Shown: positions 1 through 11,104 of the stretch, one piece after another
How the letters are laid out: each line of letters starts with the position of its first letter
How positions within the stretch are numbered: position 1 is the first letter of the stretch
Assembly (NCBI GenBank): GCA_012845835.1
Contig: JABAKD010000015.1
Span: forward strand, 1,710,609-1,774,608
Direction of reading: 5' to 3'
Source of the DNA: Undaria pinnatifida
Taxonomy: Eukaryota; Sar; Phaeophyceae; Laminariales; Alariaceae
Length of the DNA: 64,000 nucleotides
Notes under the pieces: model-generated
What the model saw: the letters and a program-made list of their open reading frames with translations, nothing else
Databases searched by the model: none
What the model was told of the DNA's origin: nothing
Made by a program: the position numbers and the translations under genes

Positions 1-59
1 TGGTTTTGACGTCGTTGTTTGGTGTTGGCGTTGTGGCTTCGGTTGTGGGGCCGGTACTA

Positions 60-340
60 TAAGTTCGGCTTGGTCAATTTGGTTTTGGCGTGGACACTTT
101 AGTTTTGGCATGTTATCATTTTAGTTTGGCCTGATCACTTTAGTTTTGGCGTCGACACTTTATTTTTGGTCTGCTCAATTTCACTTTGACCTGCTCGTGA
201 CCTGCTCGCTTTCGTTTTGGCGACTCACTTCAGTTTGAGCTCAAAACGTACCAAACTTTTGGTCTGCTCTCTTTGGTTTTGGCATATCAATTTGGTTTGG
301 GGGTAGTCACTTTAGTTTCGACCTGTGATCTGTAGTTTTG
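60..340. repeat. Degenerate tandem repeat, about 20-22 bp unit
   Basis: Diverged copies of a unit like CACTTTAGTTTTGGCGT follow one another (for example near 97, 139, 157 and 201). No two copies are identical, so this is an old minisatellite. It lies upstream of the first recognisable exon of the TOS1-like gene and could be in its first intron or 5' flank. I see no coding exon in it. Confidence 0.6.
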
Positions 341-821
341 GGCCTGTTTTTTTTTGTCCTGAATTCCCCCAACACCACATGCCGCTGCTCGCCATAGGAG
401 TCTGGAGACTGCACTTAAGACCAGTGACGGTCGTCTGGCGATAGACGTAATACAATAATATGAGAGTGGGAACGCCTAAGCTTGCACACGTCGGACGGAT
501 CACTGATCCCCTGCTGATGATACAGATCTTGCAGGGAGGATCTGTCTGGTCTCTGTTCATGTTGCCAGATGGGAGCCGTAGGATAAGCATGATCTATGAA
601 TAGCACATGCCTCCTTGGATGAGATTTTTGTTCTCTATCCACAGATCTAAAACAATATATCATAACGGCAGATACAGGATTTACTGTAGATCTACATTAT
701 CTAGATGATCTACATCGTCTATATTATCTATATGATCTATCTGTCTGAGGTGTGTAAAGTTGGGACAGACGATGCTAAAAAATGCCGTCTCCTGTCCACC
801 TGCCGCCTTCGCGATCTGCAG

Positions 822-3800
822 GAGCTCACAGTGACGGGGCCTTTGGCCCCGTTCGACGAGGGCGTTTCTGTCGTCTTCCGCGGTCCCATGAACCTCCACA
901 ACATCGTCTGGTACCAGGAGCGGAACAGCTCGTTGGCCAAGGCCTCTTCATGGACGCCCACGTGAGACTTTGTCGATCGCACGCTGCCCATTAACTCCTT
1001 TGAAGCTGTTCCCTCGTTTTTTGCGACAACACGTTTGGAAGTTTGCATTGTTTTTTGTTTGCTGGAAAGGTTGATCAATCGCCTTGCAACACGACGCGTT
1101 CTAGCTCGATTCGTTGTACCGATCGTTGTACCGATTATCAATCCGTCATGCCAGCTTTTGTAGCGGTTGTGTTAGACACGTTGTCAATTCCGGCTAGTAC
1201 GTACCCGTTGTATCTACAGGTTCTCAATCCGTATCTACGTATCCGTTGCACAGTCTCAATCGTTTGTGCAGGTTCTCAATCGGTTGTGTAGGTTCGTGTG
1301 CCGCTCGTACGGCCACTCTTCACCCGCCGCCGTGGCTGCATGTTGTTGGCGATCATCACGGGGTAAACCAGGATGTAACCGGCATGTAGCAAGGATGTAG
1401 CCAGGATGTAGCCAGGATGTACCCTGGCAATTTCAGGGTGCCGTGGGCCTACCTTTACGTTTTCCTGGCCCCACGCCTACGTTGTGCGATATATTTATAT
1501 GACATGGCAGCTCCTCGGACAACTTGGTGTTCATGAACAACCTGGGAGGGACAGAGGGGTGCTCCGGAGCCTTTACCTTTTGCGGAGGATTTAGCCAGAG
1601 CTACTCGGACGAAAGTGTGAGTCTATTGAACATCTTCCTGAGGAGTTTTTGTTGTGCTAACGAGTTTTGTCACTTTCAGACCACGGCGGTAAACGATCAA
1701 GATAAACGACAGGCGATAAACGATCGAGATAAACGATCAAGTGGACGACGGACTGAGAATAAAAATATTATCGCCGAAAGACAACGCGTGTGTATCGCTT
1801 TTTTCAGCAAGTCAGTCATACGAGTAGCTGGCTGGGAGGAGAAAACCACTTGAGCGACGAGTCTTCCCAGTAGCGGTACGATGATGCGTTAACCCTCATC
1901 CGTGTTCTGTTTTCCCCAATTGCGGCTTGATTTTTTTTCTTTTGCGATTTGGCCTTGTAGGTTCACAACTTTGCTCCTCTTCGTCTCCTCCTCTTCGTCA
2001 CCCTCTCTTTGCCGTTGTCTACTTATCACCCACCACCCACCACACCACCCACCACACCACCCACCACACCACCTATCTCTGCAAATGCCAAAAATGGTTC
2101 TCACAGCTACGAATGTTTTTTGCATTATTGTATAACCAGGGAGACGGGTGTTCAACGGAGCCAACGCAGTTTGCCGGAGTTGTGGGCGGCGACGAGGAAG
2201 TGAACATCATGACAGCCACGGAATGCACTGCCGATGGCACATGCGGGTGAGTCTTGGTAATGAACAAAGCAGAAAACATCTTTAGTCGATATGAAGCTAG
2301 CTGACACTGAAAAAGGGGCAGTGCCGAGAGGGCCTTCGTATAAAAATCAGAGCAAATACTCGTTTTATCTCGATATGAAGCGTGCACGTATAAGGAGCAG
2401 CGCCCAGAGAACATTGGTAGAGGGCAACCATCTTTGTTGGTTCACCATGTTGTTCGAATACAGTCGTGATCCTTGAGTGCGGTGCCTTGCCAAATGGCAG
2501 CACCCGGCACTAAGGTGGTATCCCGCACTATCCCAGCATAGTGCGGTATTCTGCAGGACGATGTCGCGACAAGCTATTTCACCGCACTAAACTGAGACCC
2601 CGCACTATAGGGCACCGGACCACGACTGCTGCTGTCGCCATGTTCGTATTACCGTGTTGTTTAAATAGGAAGCTCACGAGATGTTGCTGCTGTCGTGGTT
2701 GCTTCTTCACCCGCTTCACTCTCGCAGGTTCTACCGCAACACGGGGATGGAAGGCTGGAAGGGTGACGGGGACGGCACGAAGGTGATGGTGTTCGAAGCG
2801 GACATGCCGCACTGTGACACCGAGGGCTTCGGTCAATGCACCTACAACAGGCCCGCTGTCTGGGCCCTCAACGATAAGGTGGGAACACCTTCTTTTCGTC
2901 TAATGGGGCAAAATTAGTAACGGCTTGACATGGGGCAATTACGGGCGAATGCAAGTTACTACTTTTGATGGAGCGACGAAAAAATCGGGTCTCCTTTCGG
3001 GATGGCTGGAGCCTACCATGGTACCTGCTATTTTTTTGTCCGCCGACGGAGTGGTTCATCTACGGTATTATTTGATTCTCCACATTCTCAACCAGCGCAC
3101 AAGTATTTCAACAACGTCAGCTGTGAGTTCGACGAATTTTGGGTCGATAGTCATCTTTGCAAGCTGCGTATTGCACCGGTCGCCCGTTTTTAGTAAGTTT
3201 TTTATGGGTCAGAACCTAATATATGATGACGTTGTATTAACCTATAGTACGTATCATGCATGACCACGTGTTATGATTGATAACACACCAATCGTTTTAA
3301 GGTCTAGTAATCATAATTGGGATCTATAATAAAATCCAGCTAGACTCAAAAAGACGAACAAAGGATCGACAGTGTGCTCAACAACAGCAGGCGTGACAGC
3401 GTAAGTTTTACATCTTTGACGCACGCTCTCTTTTATATTTCTCTGTGCCGCAGGTATTGCGCACGGCGCAGTACGGGTGTAACTGCCGAGGTATGGGCGG
3501 CAACGGGGGCTGCGGGGAGTTCGATATCGTGGAGGCTATCATCGGCTCGGATTACGACGACATGATGCTCACCACGGTGTACGATTTTAAGGGCACTGCT
3601 TCTCCCGGAACCAACAAGTACTTCCGACGACCATCGGTAAGCTTGTGTGTGGAGCAGGGCTCATGTGTTAATAACCTCTGGGTGTAAACACCCAAGGCTT
3701 GACGAGGGTGTTTCGACTCGCGACATCAAATACCAGCAGTCGCATGCACGCACGCCCAATCGTATACTGCATGCAGTCCATCGCTCTCAATCCCAGGGCT

Positions 3801-4481
3801 CAGCTGGCCTCTCGGGGTATAAACACCTTATCCTTGACGAGAATTCACGACACTTGACGTCGAACGACGAATAATTTACGACCCTTGACGTCAAAAGAGC
3901 TGCAGTCGCATTGCACGCCCGATCGCGTGCGGCGTGCAGTCTATCTTGCCACACATTGCACGGATCAGATCCTCATTATTAATATTTGTCTTCCAGGGCA
4001 AATGGATAGTCTACATGATCTAGCACATTAGTCCAAGGTTGGATCTGTACTGCACAGATCCCGCTTAACATGTCATATGTAACAACGACATTCTTCATAT
4101 TAATATAATCTACCAGTACAGTTGATGTAGCTCGTGATCTGTCCGTCGTGTGTATTTAACCCCACCAACTCTAACCGGCGGCACGTTTTAATACTTTTCG
4201 CGCTTTTGAATGCGTCGGCGATCGACGCAACCTCTCGAATGCGCGACCTCGACCCCAACTGACTCCTATTCCTCGCGCCATCTGTCTTGCCTGTCGCTGC
4301 GGCCTCCCGCCAGACGCCCACCCACTTCGCGGCGATCTTCCGAGGTGGCGCCGATGCCTACCTCCAGGTGGTGCAGCTCACGGAGTTTGACTACACTCAG
4401 GAAAGCCTGTCCGAGCTTTTCCTCGATTCGCTTAAGGTCGCGGCGACCGAGGTCCACGAGGTTTATGACGTTTCCGCTTAG
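822..4481 (+). CDS. TOS1/YJL171C-like cell-wall protein, 5' partial, six exons
   Basis: Likely secreted cell-wall protein acting on beta-glucan, by analogy with fungal TOS1/YJL171C. Exons I infer: about 822-961, 1511-1616, 2140-2246, 2728-2878, 3454-3636, 4314-4481. Donors are GTGAGA, GTGAGT, GTGAGT, GTGGGA and GTAAGC; all acceptors are AG and phases agree at every junction. Exon 1 encodes GPLAPFDEGVSVVFRGP, the hallmark of the glycine-rich N-terminal domain (former DUF2403). Later exons carry the C-terminal domain (former DUF2401): NLVFMNNLGG, NRPAVWALNDK, RTAQYGCNC, GCGEFDIVEAI, YFRRPS. EFDIVE fits the E-x-D-x-x-E catalytic pattern of GH16-type glucanases. About 285 codons are visible. The start and signal peptide are missing; they lie in an unrecognised upstream exon or outside the window. 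The stop is TAG at 4479. The exact start of exon 1 (acceptor CTGCAG at 821) is the least certain border. The introns carry minisatellites, a MITE and a retroposon core copy. Confidence 0.85.
1366..1420. repeat. 11-bp minisatellite in TOS1-like intron
   Basis: Five units of a sequence like AGCCAGGATGT in a row, inside the intron between the 961 donor and the 1511 acceptor. The last two complete units are identical. Confidence 0.8.
2029..2076. repeat. 12-bp minisatellite (CACACCACCCAC)n in intron
   Basis: About four units of CACACCACCCAC on the + strand, inside the intron 1617-2139 of the TOS1-like gene. Low complexity; the open frames over it are compositional. Confidence 0.8.
2471..2627. mobile_element. 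MITE, TAGTGCGG terminal-repeat family, in intron
   Basis: A short element with inverted ends, CCTTGAGTGCGGTGCC on the left and CCCGCACTATAGGGCACC on the right, with internal repeats of CCGCACTA/TAGTGCGG. Related copies are at 15894-16070, 41158-41326 and 51391-51562. It lies in the intron 2247-2727. No coding capacity; non-autonomous DNA transposon by structure. Confidence 0.65.
3113..3235 (+). mobile_element. Core-containing retroposon-like copy in intron
   Basis: Contains the recurrent core: CGTCAGCTGTGAGTTCGACG, then CATCTTTGCAAGCTG, then a tail reading CACCGGTCGCCCGTTTT and GGGTCAGAACC. The same extended form recurs at 23725-23845, so the two are one subfamily. It lies within the intron 2879-3453 of the TOS1-like gene. 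Confidence 0.65.
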
Positions 4482-7400
4482 ATGCAAGAACGGGAGAGAA
4501 CGTTGCGCTAGCCAAGCACCAGGCTAGTCGTCATGCCCGGGGGGTATAGTTTTTCATTATTATAGTAATGTTAAGGGAAGAATTGTAAACAGTGGCGGAT
4601 GTTTGCCGATATTGATTAGCCAACGTAGACATGACATGCGCGGCGGAACTCGCACGACGGTATCACCACCGGTTATAGGTTGTTGGCGGGAGAGTGCCGT
4701 GCGGGTCAAATCACGGCAAAAATAGCGTTACTTGTACGCTGGGAGCCAAAAAACGCCAACAGTAGCCTCGTGCGTGCTTTATGACCTCGTAAACCATGGT
4801 AGCGACGGCTAACGCTGTCGTACCGCTGCGGTTTTGGCGCTGTCACCAGCCACCAAAGGGTGGCGCGGGGCACAGAAGGCGGGCAAATGAGGTCAACGGG
4901 TCGAGGACGGGGCGGAGGTTTTTCAGCGTAAGCAAACAGATAATCTCCGCGGGAGAGGTATAGAGGAGGGGCGATATTGTGTGGCGATTTTAGGCCCGCT
5001 TTGCTCTGTCTCGCCGTAAAGCATGGTCTGCGGCGGTGGCTACCGCTGTCGCACCTCTTTTTTGTTTTTGGCACTGTCGCTGTCGGTGCCCCCGCGGCTG
5101 TCTGCGTAGGACGGGTATAAAGGGGAGGCGTATGGTGTAAATGCGTGAATGGCCACTTATTAATAGCTTTGGGCCGGCATCGCTGTAGTACCCGAACTAC
5201 ATAGGAAACCCGGGTATGGAACCAGGATACCCACTGATGGCCGCGGGCGATGACGTGTGGCGCTTTAGGCCCGCCTTGCTTCGTCTCGCCATTAGTGGTA
5301 GGGGGCAGTTGGTGGTACTTGCGCGCTTGCTTGTCGATAGGCTTATAAAATGTTCTCCAGCGAAAGCGTAGGCATTCGAGTACGAGACGGACGGGGCTGG
5401 CGTTCAGATTTGTTATTTTATTTTGTGGTTGTGTGATAACTGCTCCTGTTGGCAAACGAGTATTGAAGCAATTGCAGCATTCGAAGGTGCTACAAATTTA
5501 GTGAAACTGTGAAGGTGACGTCCGTAGAGTGGGTGTCCACGTTTTTTTACGGGAAGGATTTGAGGAACGACGTCTTTTTTCAACGGGGCAGGAGGTTTCG
5601 CTTGCATGATTGAGCGCGAGATAGTGAGGGTTAGCAGCCCTTAGCGAAAATAGACAGGGAATTGATGTTCTGACAGGCCCTCGTTTGTGTCTCGGATCAA
5701 GAGTTGCATGAGTTTGTCGTTTTCTTGTATTGTTTGCAGTGTTTTTCGTGTTTTGACATTTTTTGCTGTTTGCATGAAATGAGATCGCCGCTTTTTGCAC
5801 AGGTTGTTGCAATTTTGGCATGTTTTAACATTTTTTTTGCTTTTTCCCTGGCAAACCTTTTATCCCGAGATAGGGATCGTTTTTGTGGTGTGCCTTCGGT
5901 TTATTTGTGTCGTGCTTGTGTTTGTTGTTGCGCTTGTGCTGCTGTAGCTGGTGGTGTCTAAAGGGACGTGTGGTTCGGGAACACCCCTGGCTTGTTCGGT
6001 GTTGCTGCTGCGCGAGACGCACGGTACAACGTACGCCATTTTTGTGAGAATGGCAAGGGCCGCACTGTTTGTTCATGACGGCATGCTGATTATGCGAGGC
6101 AGAATTAAAGTGAACGGCAAGGACAGCACTATTTGTTCATCACAGCAGGCTGTTGTTACGAGTACGTATTAATAGTAATTTTGGTTAAGTTAAGCGAGTA
6201 TGACGTGTACCAATTCCTCAGACAGCTATTGATAAATCGCGCAGGGTAAGAGGTGTGCGTGTCGTGTAATTTTTTTTCCCGTAGCGACGTGTTGAACAAC
6301 GACGACCGAATTTTGGCTTATAGTGGCCAGCTGTGTTTCTCTTTGCAGCTCTACGGTATGCGTACTATGTGGAAAGCCTATTAATAGCTTTTGTTTGACG
6401 AGTGATGATTGATTTTGTGATTTATTTCTGATGATTGCTTCGTGATTGTTGATTGTTGATTCATGACGCATGATTCAATTGAGTCTAAAAGGTTGACGCT
6501 GCACAAGGTTCATGTATTCTTAACGACGGTGAAGAAACCGTACAAATGGCGCATGGATAGCTCTATAGACGTACCCTAGGTAGTAACGTTTTTGCATGCT
6601 TTCTTGTTCTTGTTGCCCACCGCGATACACGACGTTTGGGCTTCGAGCACTCTGTATCGCGCGCGTGGGGCGCCCTTGCGTTTGGGTATTCATAGAGACA
6701 CGTAAACGTGAAGTTTTTTTAAATATATGTATTCCTTGTTATGGTACCATTTTATTAGCTTTCTCCTGATTTCTTCAATGCTTCTTAGGTTTTTCCTCTT
6801 TTTGCCTCTTGTTAGGTTTCTTTTGATTTCCGCTGTTTATTTCTTTTCGTGGGTTGCATGTACGGATGTGTACGTTGGATACTGTTCCCAACCTCCGAGG
6901 CGTTTTCTGCCGTGCCTGAAGTTGCTACGGTTGAGAACCGATTTCGGCACAAGTTCCTTGAATTTGAAGGGTATCGCTTGTCGTTTTTTCTCTTAATAAT
7001 TATTATTTGGAACACGCCAGCCGCGAGTTGGACCGGGTGAGTGCCAGATACTACTCGGCTTTGCGAGCCGGTTTTTAACGTTGCGTCATTTCTGTTTTCG
7101 TCTGGAAACCATCGCGGTTCAACCTGTAAGGGGAACGAATCGTACCTCGCTCAATGAACGAAAATTAGTGTGAAGGCTTTCTTCCCGAGCCCCCGCTGCT
7201 TCTCGCCTGAACGTCCGGGACGAGCGCGCAAGTATATGAGTTGCTTCGGCACGACTTTCATATGCTATGATTGAGCCGTTAATCGTCTGCTGTTGTTGGT
7301 ATGCATCACGCTCATTTTTGTTGACGGTTGGATGCCGTCGACCGAAAACACGCTTTAATTTTGTGTTTTTTCATCCTACCAAGACATCTTGATGTTCCGT

Positions 7401-7570
7401 TAATGTTCTTCAGAGCCGGGCCGGGGCCCATGCATCCAAGCCAAGGCGCACTGCGGACATCTTGCATCCCGACGCGAAGATTGGCGGACAGTGAGGACTG
7501 TGATAATGCCTCTGGAAACCTTAAAAAGCATTCGTGTCCCTGCCAGCTACGAGGTATCACCCCCGGGCGA
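4482..7570. other. Unassigned region; possible 3' UTR, then unknown
   Basis: No recognisable protein. The first few hundred bases may be 3' UTR of the TOS1-like gene. The longest open frame is 4706-5455 on the minus strand (249 codons). It has no family signature, and the DNA under it holds an internal duplication: the stretch around 4978-5015 (GTGTGGCGATTTTAGGCCC) recurs near 5256-5291. From 5700 to 7000 the + strand is T-rich and its frames encode only Phe/Leu/Cys-rich low-complexity peptides. I annotate no gene here. Confidence 0.4.
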
Positions 7571-8360
7571 TCAGGCCGTGTTGGGCGACGAATCTACATT
7601 CTCTATACCCGTTTCCAACTTTTTCCAAAATGACATCAGTCTAGTTCCAAGTAGTTTGTGACCAAAACAACGGTACAGTGCCGACGGGGTAAAGGTCGGA
7701 ACCCAAGCGGTTCGAGCTGCAATCGTGAGAGCGTGCTGTTCGGGAACCAAGCTGTGCGCAAGCCACTGACGATCAACGGTGTGGTCGCCAACCGCGAGCT
7801 GATCGCAAGTCAAATTTTGGTTTGGACACCGCCAGCAAGTTTGCAAATGTGAGCAGGAGGCGGGCAAGTCGACTTTGTAGCGAACCATATCCCCTTCAGA
7901 TCTGCACGCACGTTTGGGGGAACAAATTATCGGAAGCTCGTGTATGATAATGTTTGCAGTAGTACAAAGGTTAACAGGGGCGAATCCGGTAGCGTTGCTA
8001 GCTAACCTGTTAGAGGTGAATTCAACGCAAGGGAGCTCGGCATCCCAATCGCCTTGCTGTGCGTTGTCTACCATGGCCTTAATTTGCACAACATTGGTGA
8101 GATTAACACGCTTGACATCGCCGTTTCCGTTGGAGGCATTAGCTCGTCGCGAAATTGCGAACCCGAGCATATTTCACAAGGGGTACATAAGCTCCATGTG
8201 GATATAACTGAAGGCGAAAGGCCACCCAGGAGCGATGATTGGAGATGCTGCGGTTCCCAAGGATGAGCATCTGGAACGATGACATCGTCGATGTAATCGG
8301 CAATCCGGCCGAGGCCTTTGATAACCTCGATGGTAATCGTGGTAGGTCATTCCGCACATA
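7571..8360 (-). pseudogene. Decayed Ty3/gypsy-type pol relic (RT and integrase fragments)
   Basis: On the minus strand, a frame through 8284-8295 reads IADYIDDVIV followed by a HLQSSLL-like stretch, as in the YIDD active-site region of gypsy reverse transcriptases. Just downstream, the open frame 8170-7571 contains DWDAELPCVEFTSNRLAS and GFAPVNL, matching the end of the integrase core (WxxxLPxxEFAYN...TGFSPF). The two domains are normally separated by RNase H and most of integrase, so a large internal deletion has occurred, with a frame change. No LTRs could be identified. A dead fragment, not a functional element. Confidence 0.6.
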
Positions 8361-9214
8361 TCACGACTTCGTTGACGACACGTGGTTGTCAGCGGACATC
8401 TAGGGTATATCCCCGGGTTTCCTAGGTGGATGGATATGAGCACATGGATAGGATGGATGCGTATGGTCCTTGCGTTGGGTATAACGGAATGCGGGACTTC
8501 TAGACCATAGGCTTGACAGACCAGTCGAAGCGACGGGCTGGATCGCCCAAAGGTCGCAAGGGCAATGGTGTACTTGTGGGCAATAATTTGGTCAAAAGAA
8601 GACGAAAGATTACCCGGCCCTTGACTAGAGAGTTGAGCACGAGAGGTATGAAGAACAGTTGGGATAATGGACAACAGAGGTCGGCTGCAAAAAGGCGCTT
8701 CGGTGGCTAAGCCGATGGAGTCCTACCCCCTTTAGAACCAGACGTACGGTTTCGGAGACAAAGTAACTAGAAGTAGCGCGGGATCATTTCTTTTCCGTAT
8801 AACGGAGATCCACTGTTAACAGGATGAAACTACACACCCAACAGGAAAATATCGCCACCTTTCGGGTGAGCTCTCCCACGCCGAGACTGTGTTCGATTGA
8901 GGCTCTGTGTACCTGGCAAGACCAGCCACACTAAACTTGAGTCAAACGCTATGAAGCAAGGGTGGGTGCTTTTTGGCCTCCTTTTTTGTTTTTATAATTA
9001 ATTGGTCCTGCTAACAGCTGCTAACAGTAGATCCCGTAATGGTAAAATGATCGCGGCTGCCCGAGGCTGTTAGCCGTGCTGGGCTTGCTGTAGTTCAATT
9101 CAAGGGTAATTTGGACGCCTTCGATAATTTGGGCTGAAGACGAGATGGCTCGTGTATGATGAAGTCGACTGCTGAAGTATGTCGGCCGTGATATATTGAT
9201 CGATACAGGGTAGA
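8361..9214. other. Unassigned sequence beside gypsy relic
   Basis: Frames on the minus strand (8174-8674) could be upstream pol sequence, but I see no further motif. From 8700 to 9200 nothing is recognised. Confidence 0.3.
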
Positions 9215-9377
9215 GGTCCCCCTGTGGTGCCGATTGAGTAGTGCCGGTTGCCCGCTATAGTGCCTGTGAAATTGCTTGGCACACATGGAAACATTGAGTA
9301 ATGGCAGAGTAGTGCCGGTTGACGCTATAATAGTGCCGTTGTTTCCGGCTGGCACATGCCGGCACTATAGAGGAAAC
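9215..9377. mobile_element. MITE, TAGTGCCGG family
   Basis: About 163 bp with inverted ends: GGTCCCCCTGTGGTGCCG at the left and GCCGGCACTATAGAGGAAAC at the right, with internal AGTAGTGCCGGTTG motifs in both halves. Related copies lie at 14850-15055 and, inverted, at 24109-24287. No coding capacity. Confidence 0.65.
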
Positions 9378-10317
9378 ACCACCGTGGCATCGTACTGTAC
9401 ACTTACTTGCCTGACTGGGAGCGGATTTATGCGGTTAGTCCTAGACGTGGCGAGCGTAATATCTGAGGAAACCAAGTTCTGAAAAGGGATAAGAGAGCAC
9501 GAATCAAGCCGTGTCTTAGATCTTGAAGAAAACGATTGGGCACACATTGTACAGAACATTGCCCAGTGTCGAGATCGCGAGCGATATCCAACCATGACCA
9601 GTGCCGTTTAAGTGAAAGCGACTAAGCAGAAAAACTGTTCCAATCGGCCTCAAGCGAGCAACGATGAAGCAGGCTGATCCAAGCCCAATGCCCGATAAAA
9701 TCGCTCGGTGCAGGAACCTGAACGGCGTGAGGGGCAGGAAAGCATATTTCCAGGGCATCCCACGTCTTCCCTGACGCTATCAGCGAGATCTATCCTCCAA
9801 GGGAAAGCAAGGACCACACCCACGACAAGAGGGGCTTCAAACACTCACCAGCTTGTCCCAGAGGAGAGAAGGAACGGGGGCCACGGTAGAAGGCGCACTT
9901 TTAAAGAGATCTTGTACGTTGTTTTCTCGTGGAAGTTGATGGAAGATTCCAAAAACTTCATGGAAGCAGTGGAAGTTTCCATTGAAGACTGATTCTACGA
10001 TAGCCCCCCCCCCCCCAAACCGGCGATTTTCTTCGATGAACATTTCATTCATGGGTATTCGACACGAGTAAGGACACGCTACGAAAAAACTGTCTTCATG
10101 TTCTTTTTTTCTTGTTTGCAAAGGACTACTATTAATACTACTACCGAACGATCACGTCGGGGTGGCAAGGGGCACCGTATTCAGGAGATATGGCCGGAAG
10201 CTGGGTTCGAAACCGGCGATTTCGTTAGTTTAAAGGGGAGTCGCCGACCTGTATCCTTATTTATTTTACTGTGGGTTTCTGCGGAGGCATGAATTTTGCT
10301 TCAGCTATAGTCTAGAC
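9378..10317. other. Unassigned intergenic sequence
   Basis: No recognised gene. Contains a C run near 10002-10016. Frames such as 9708-9992 (+) and 9837-10121 (-) overlap each other and have no family signature. Confidence 0.3.
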
Positions 10318-10905
10318 TACAAGTATTATAAAATGAAAATACACTCCGGCTGTGAGATCGAAGATTTCATCGAAACCCATCTTTGCAAGCTGTGTACGAT
10401 ACTCCGATCGCGCGTATTACTGGGGTTGTGTCCTCATTAAGGATATAGGTCGGCAACTCCCCTTGAAGCTACAGTTTAGCTCGTACCAGGGTCAACAGGG
10501 CGATGTTAATCAATCTTTGCGCGGAAACCATAAAACGCGTTCTTGAAGGGGACGAAATCTGACAGCTGTGGAAGGGAATGCGTTAGTTTTTCAAGTATAT
10601 CCTGTAAGTCGTATAACCGGAGAGGGGAGGACGGAGTTTGGGGGCCGGGGGCGGGGGGGGCGGGGGTTTGAAAAGGAGGGGGGGAACGGGCGCGGTGTGT
10701 GTGGGGGGGGGGGAACTCAACCTGTGCGCGGAAAGCATAAATCCCTTAAGGGGACAAATCTGACGGTTGTGGAAGGAATGCATCAGTCTATTATATCCCG
10801 GCGTTTTTGAAGGTCGGGGGGGGGGGGGGGGGGGGGTTGAAACTTAGGGGGGGCGGGTAGGGGGGGGATTCCAACCGCTTCAGGTCGCATAAATATGTAT
10901 GGTAT
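10318..10905 (-). mobile_element. C-tract element, truncated copy
   Basis: The 3' end, read on the minus strand, is at 10318: an A/T-rich tail, then the GGAGTGTATTTT block, the core (CATCTTTGCAAGCTG on the + strand at about 10379) and the GTCGGCAACTCCCCTT block. It continues through two G-rich modules (poly-G at 10640-10720 and 10815-10870; C-rich on the element's own strand). Compared with 33893-35275 it lacks the 5' half. No protein. Confidence 0.65.
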
Positions 10906-10914
10906 AGACTATAT

Positions 10915-11060
10915 GCGTGTACTACTTTTGGGTTTCTTGTGTTTTTTCCCTGGGGAGTATTCCTCCACTCCAGAGTGACTGGAGCCTTTCCTCCTGTTGT
11001 GACCGCGGACGACTTGATTGTGCGAGCTAATGAAAACAACAACAACAACAAAAACTTATG
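10915..11060 (+). mobile_element. Retroposon with (AAC)n tail
   Basis: A GTGTACTACTTTTGGGTTTC start, the self-complementary block CCAGAGTGACTGGAG, then TGTGACC and ACTTGATTGTGCGAG, and an (AAC)n tail at 11034-11052. Related copies are at 25180-25690 (inverted), 45040-45120 (5'-truncated) and 58489-58640. The constant 3' end with variable 5' truncation and a simple tail is what target-primed reverse transcription produces. Confidence 0.7.
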
Positions 11061-11104
11061 ATACACCCAGACAACAAACACACAACACCCAGCAATCCTG
11101 TATT

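Noticed and set aside
4706-5455. A 249-codon minus-strand frame as a gene
   Set aside because: No family signature, an internal DNA duplication with different reading, and basic low-quality composition; left as an unassigned region.
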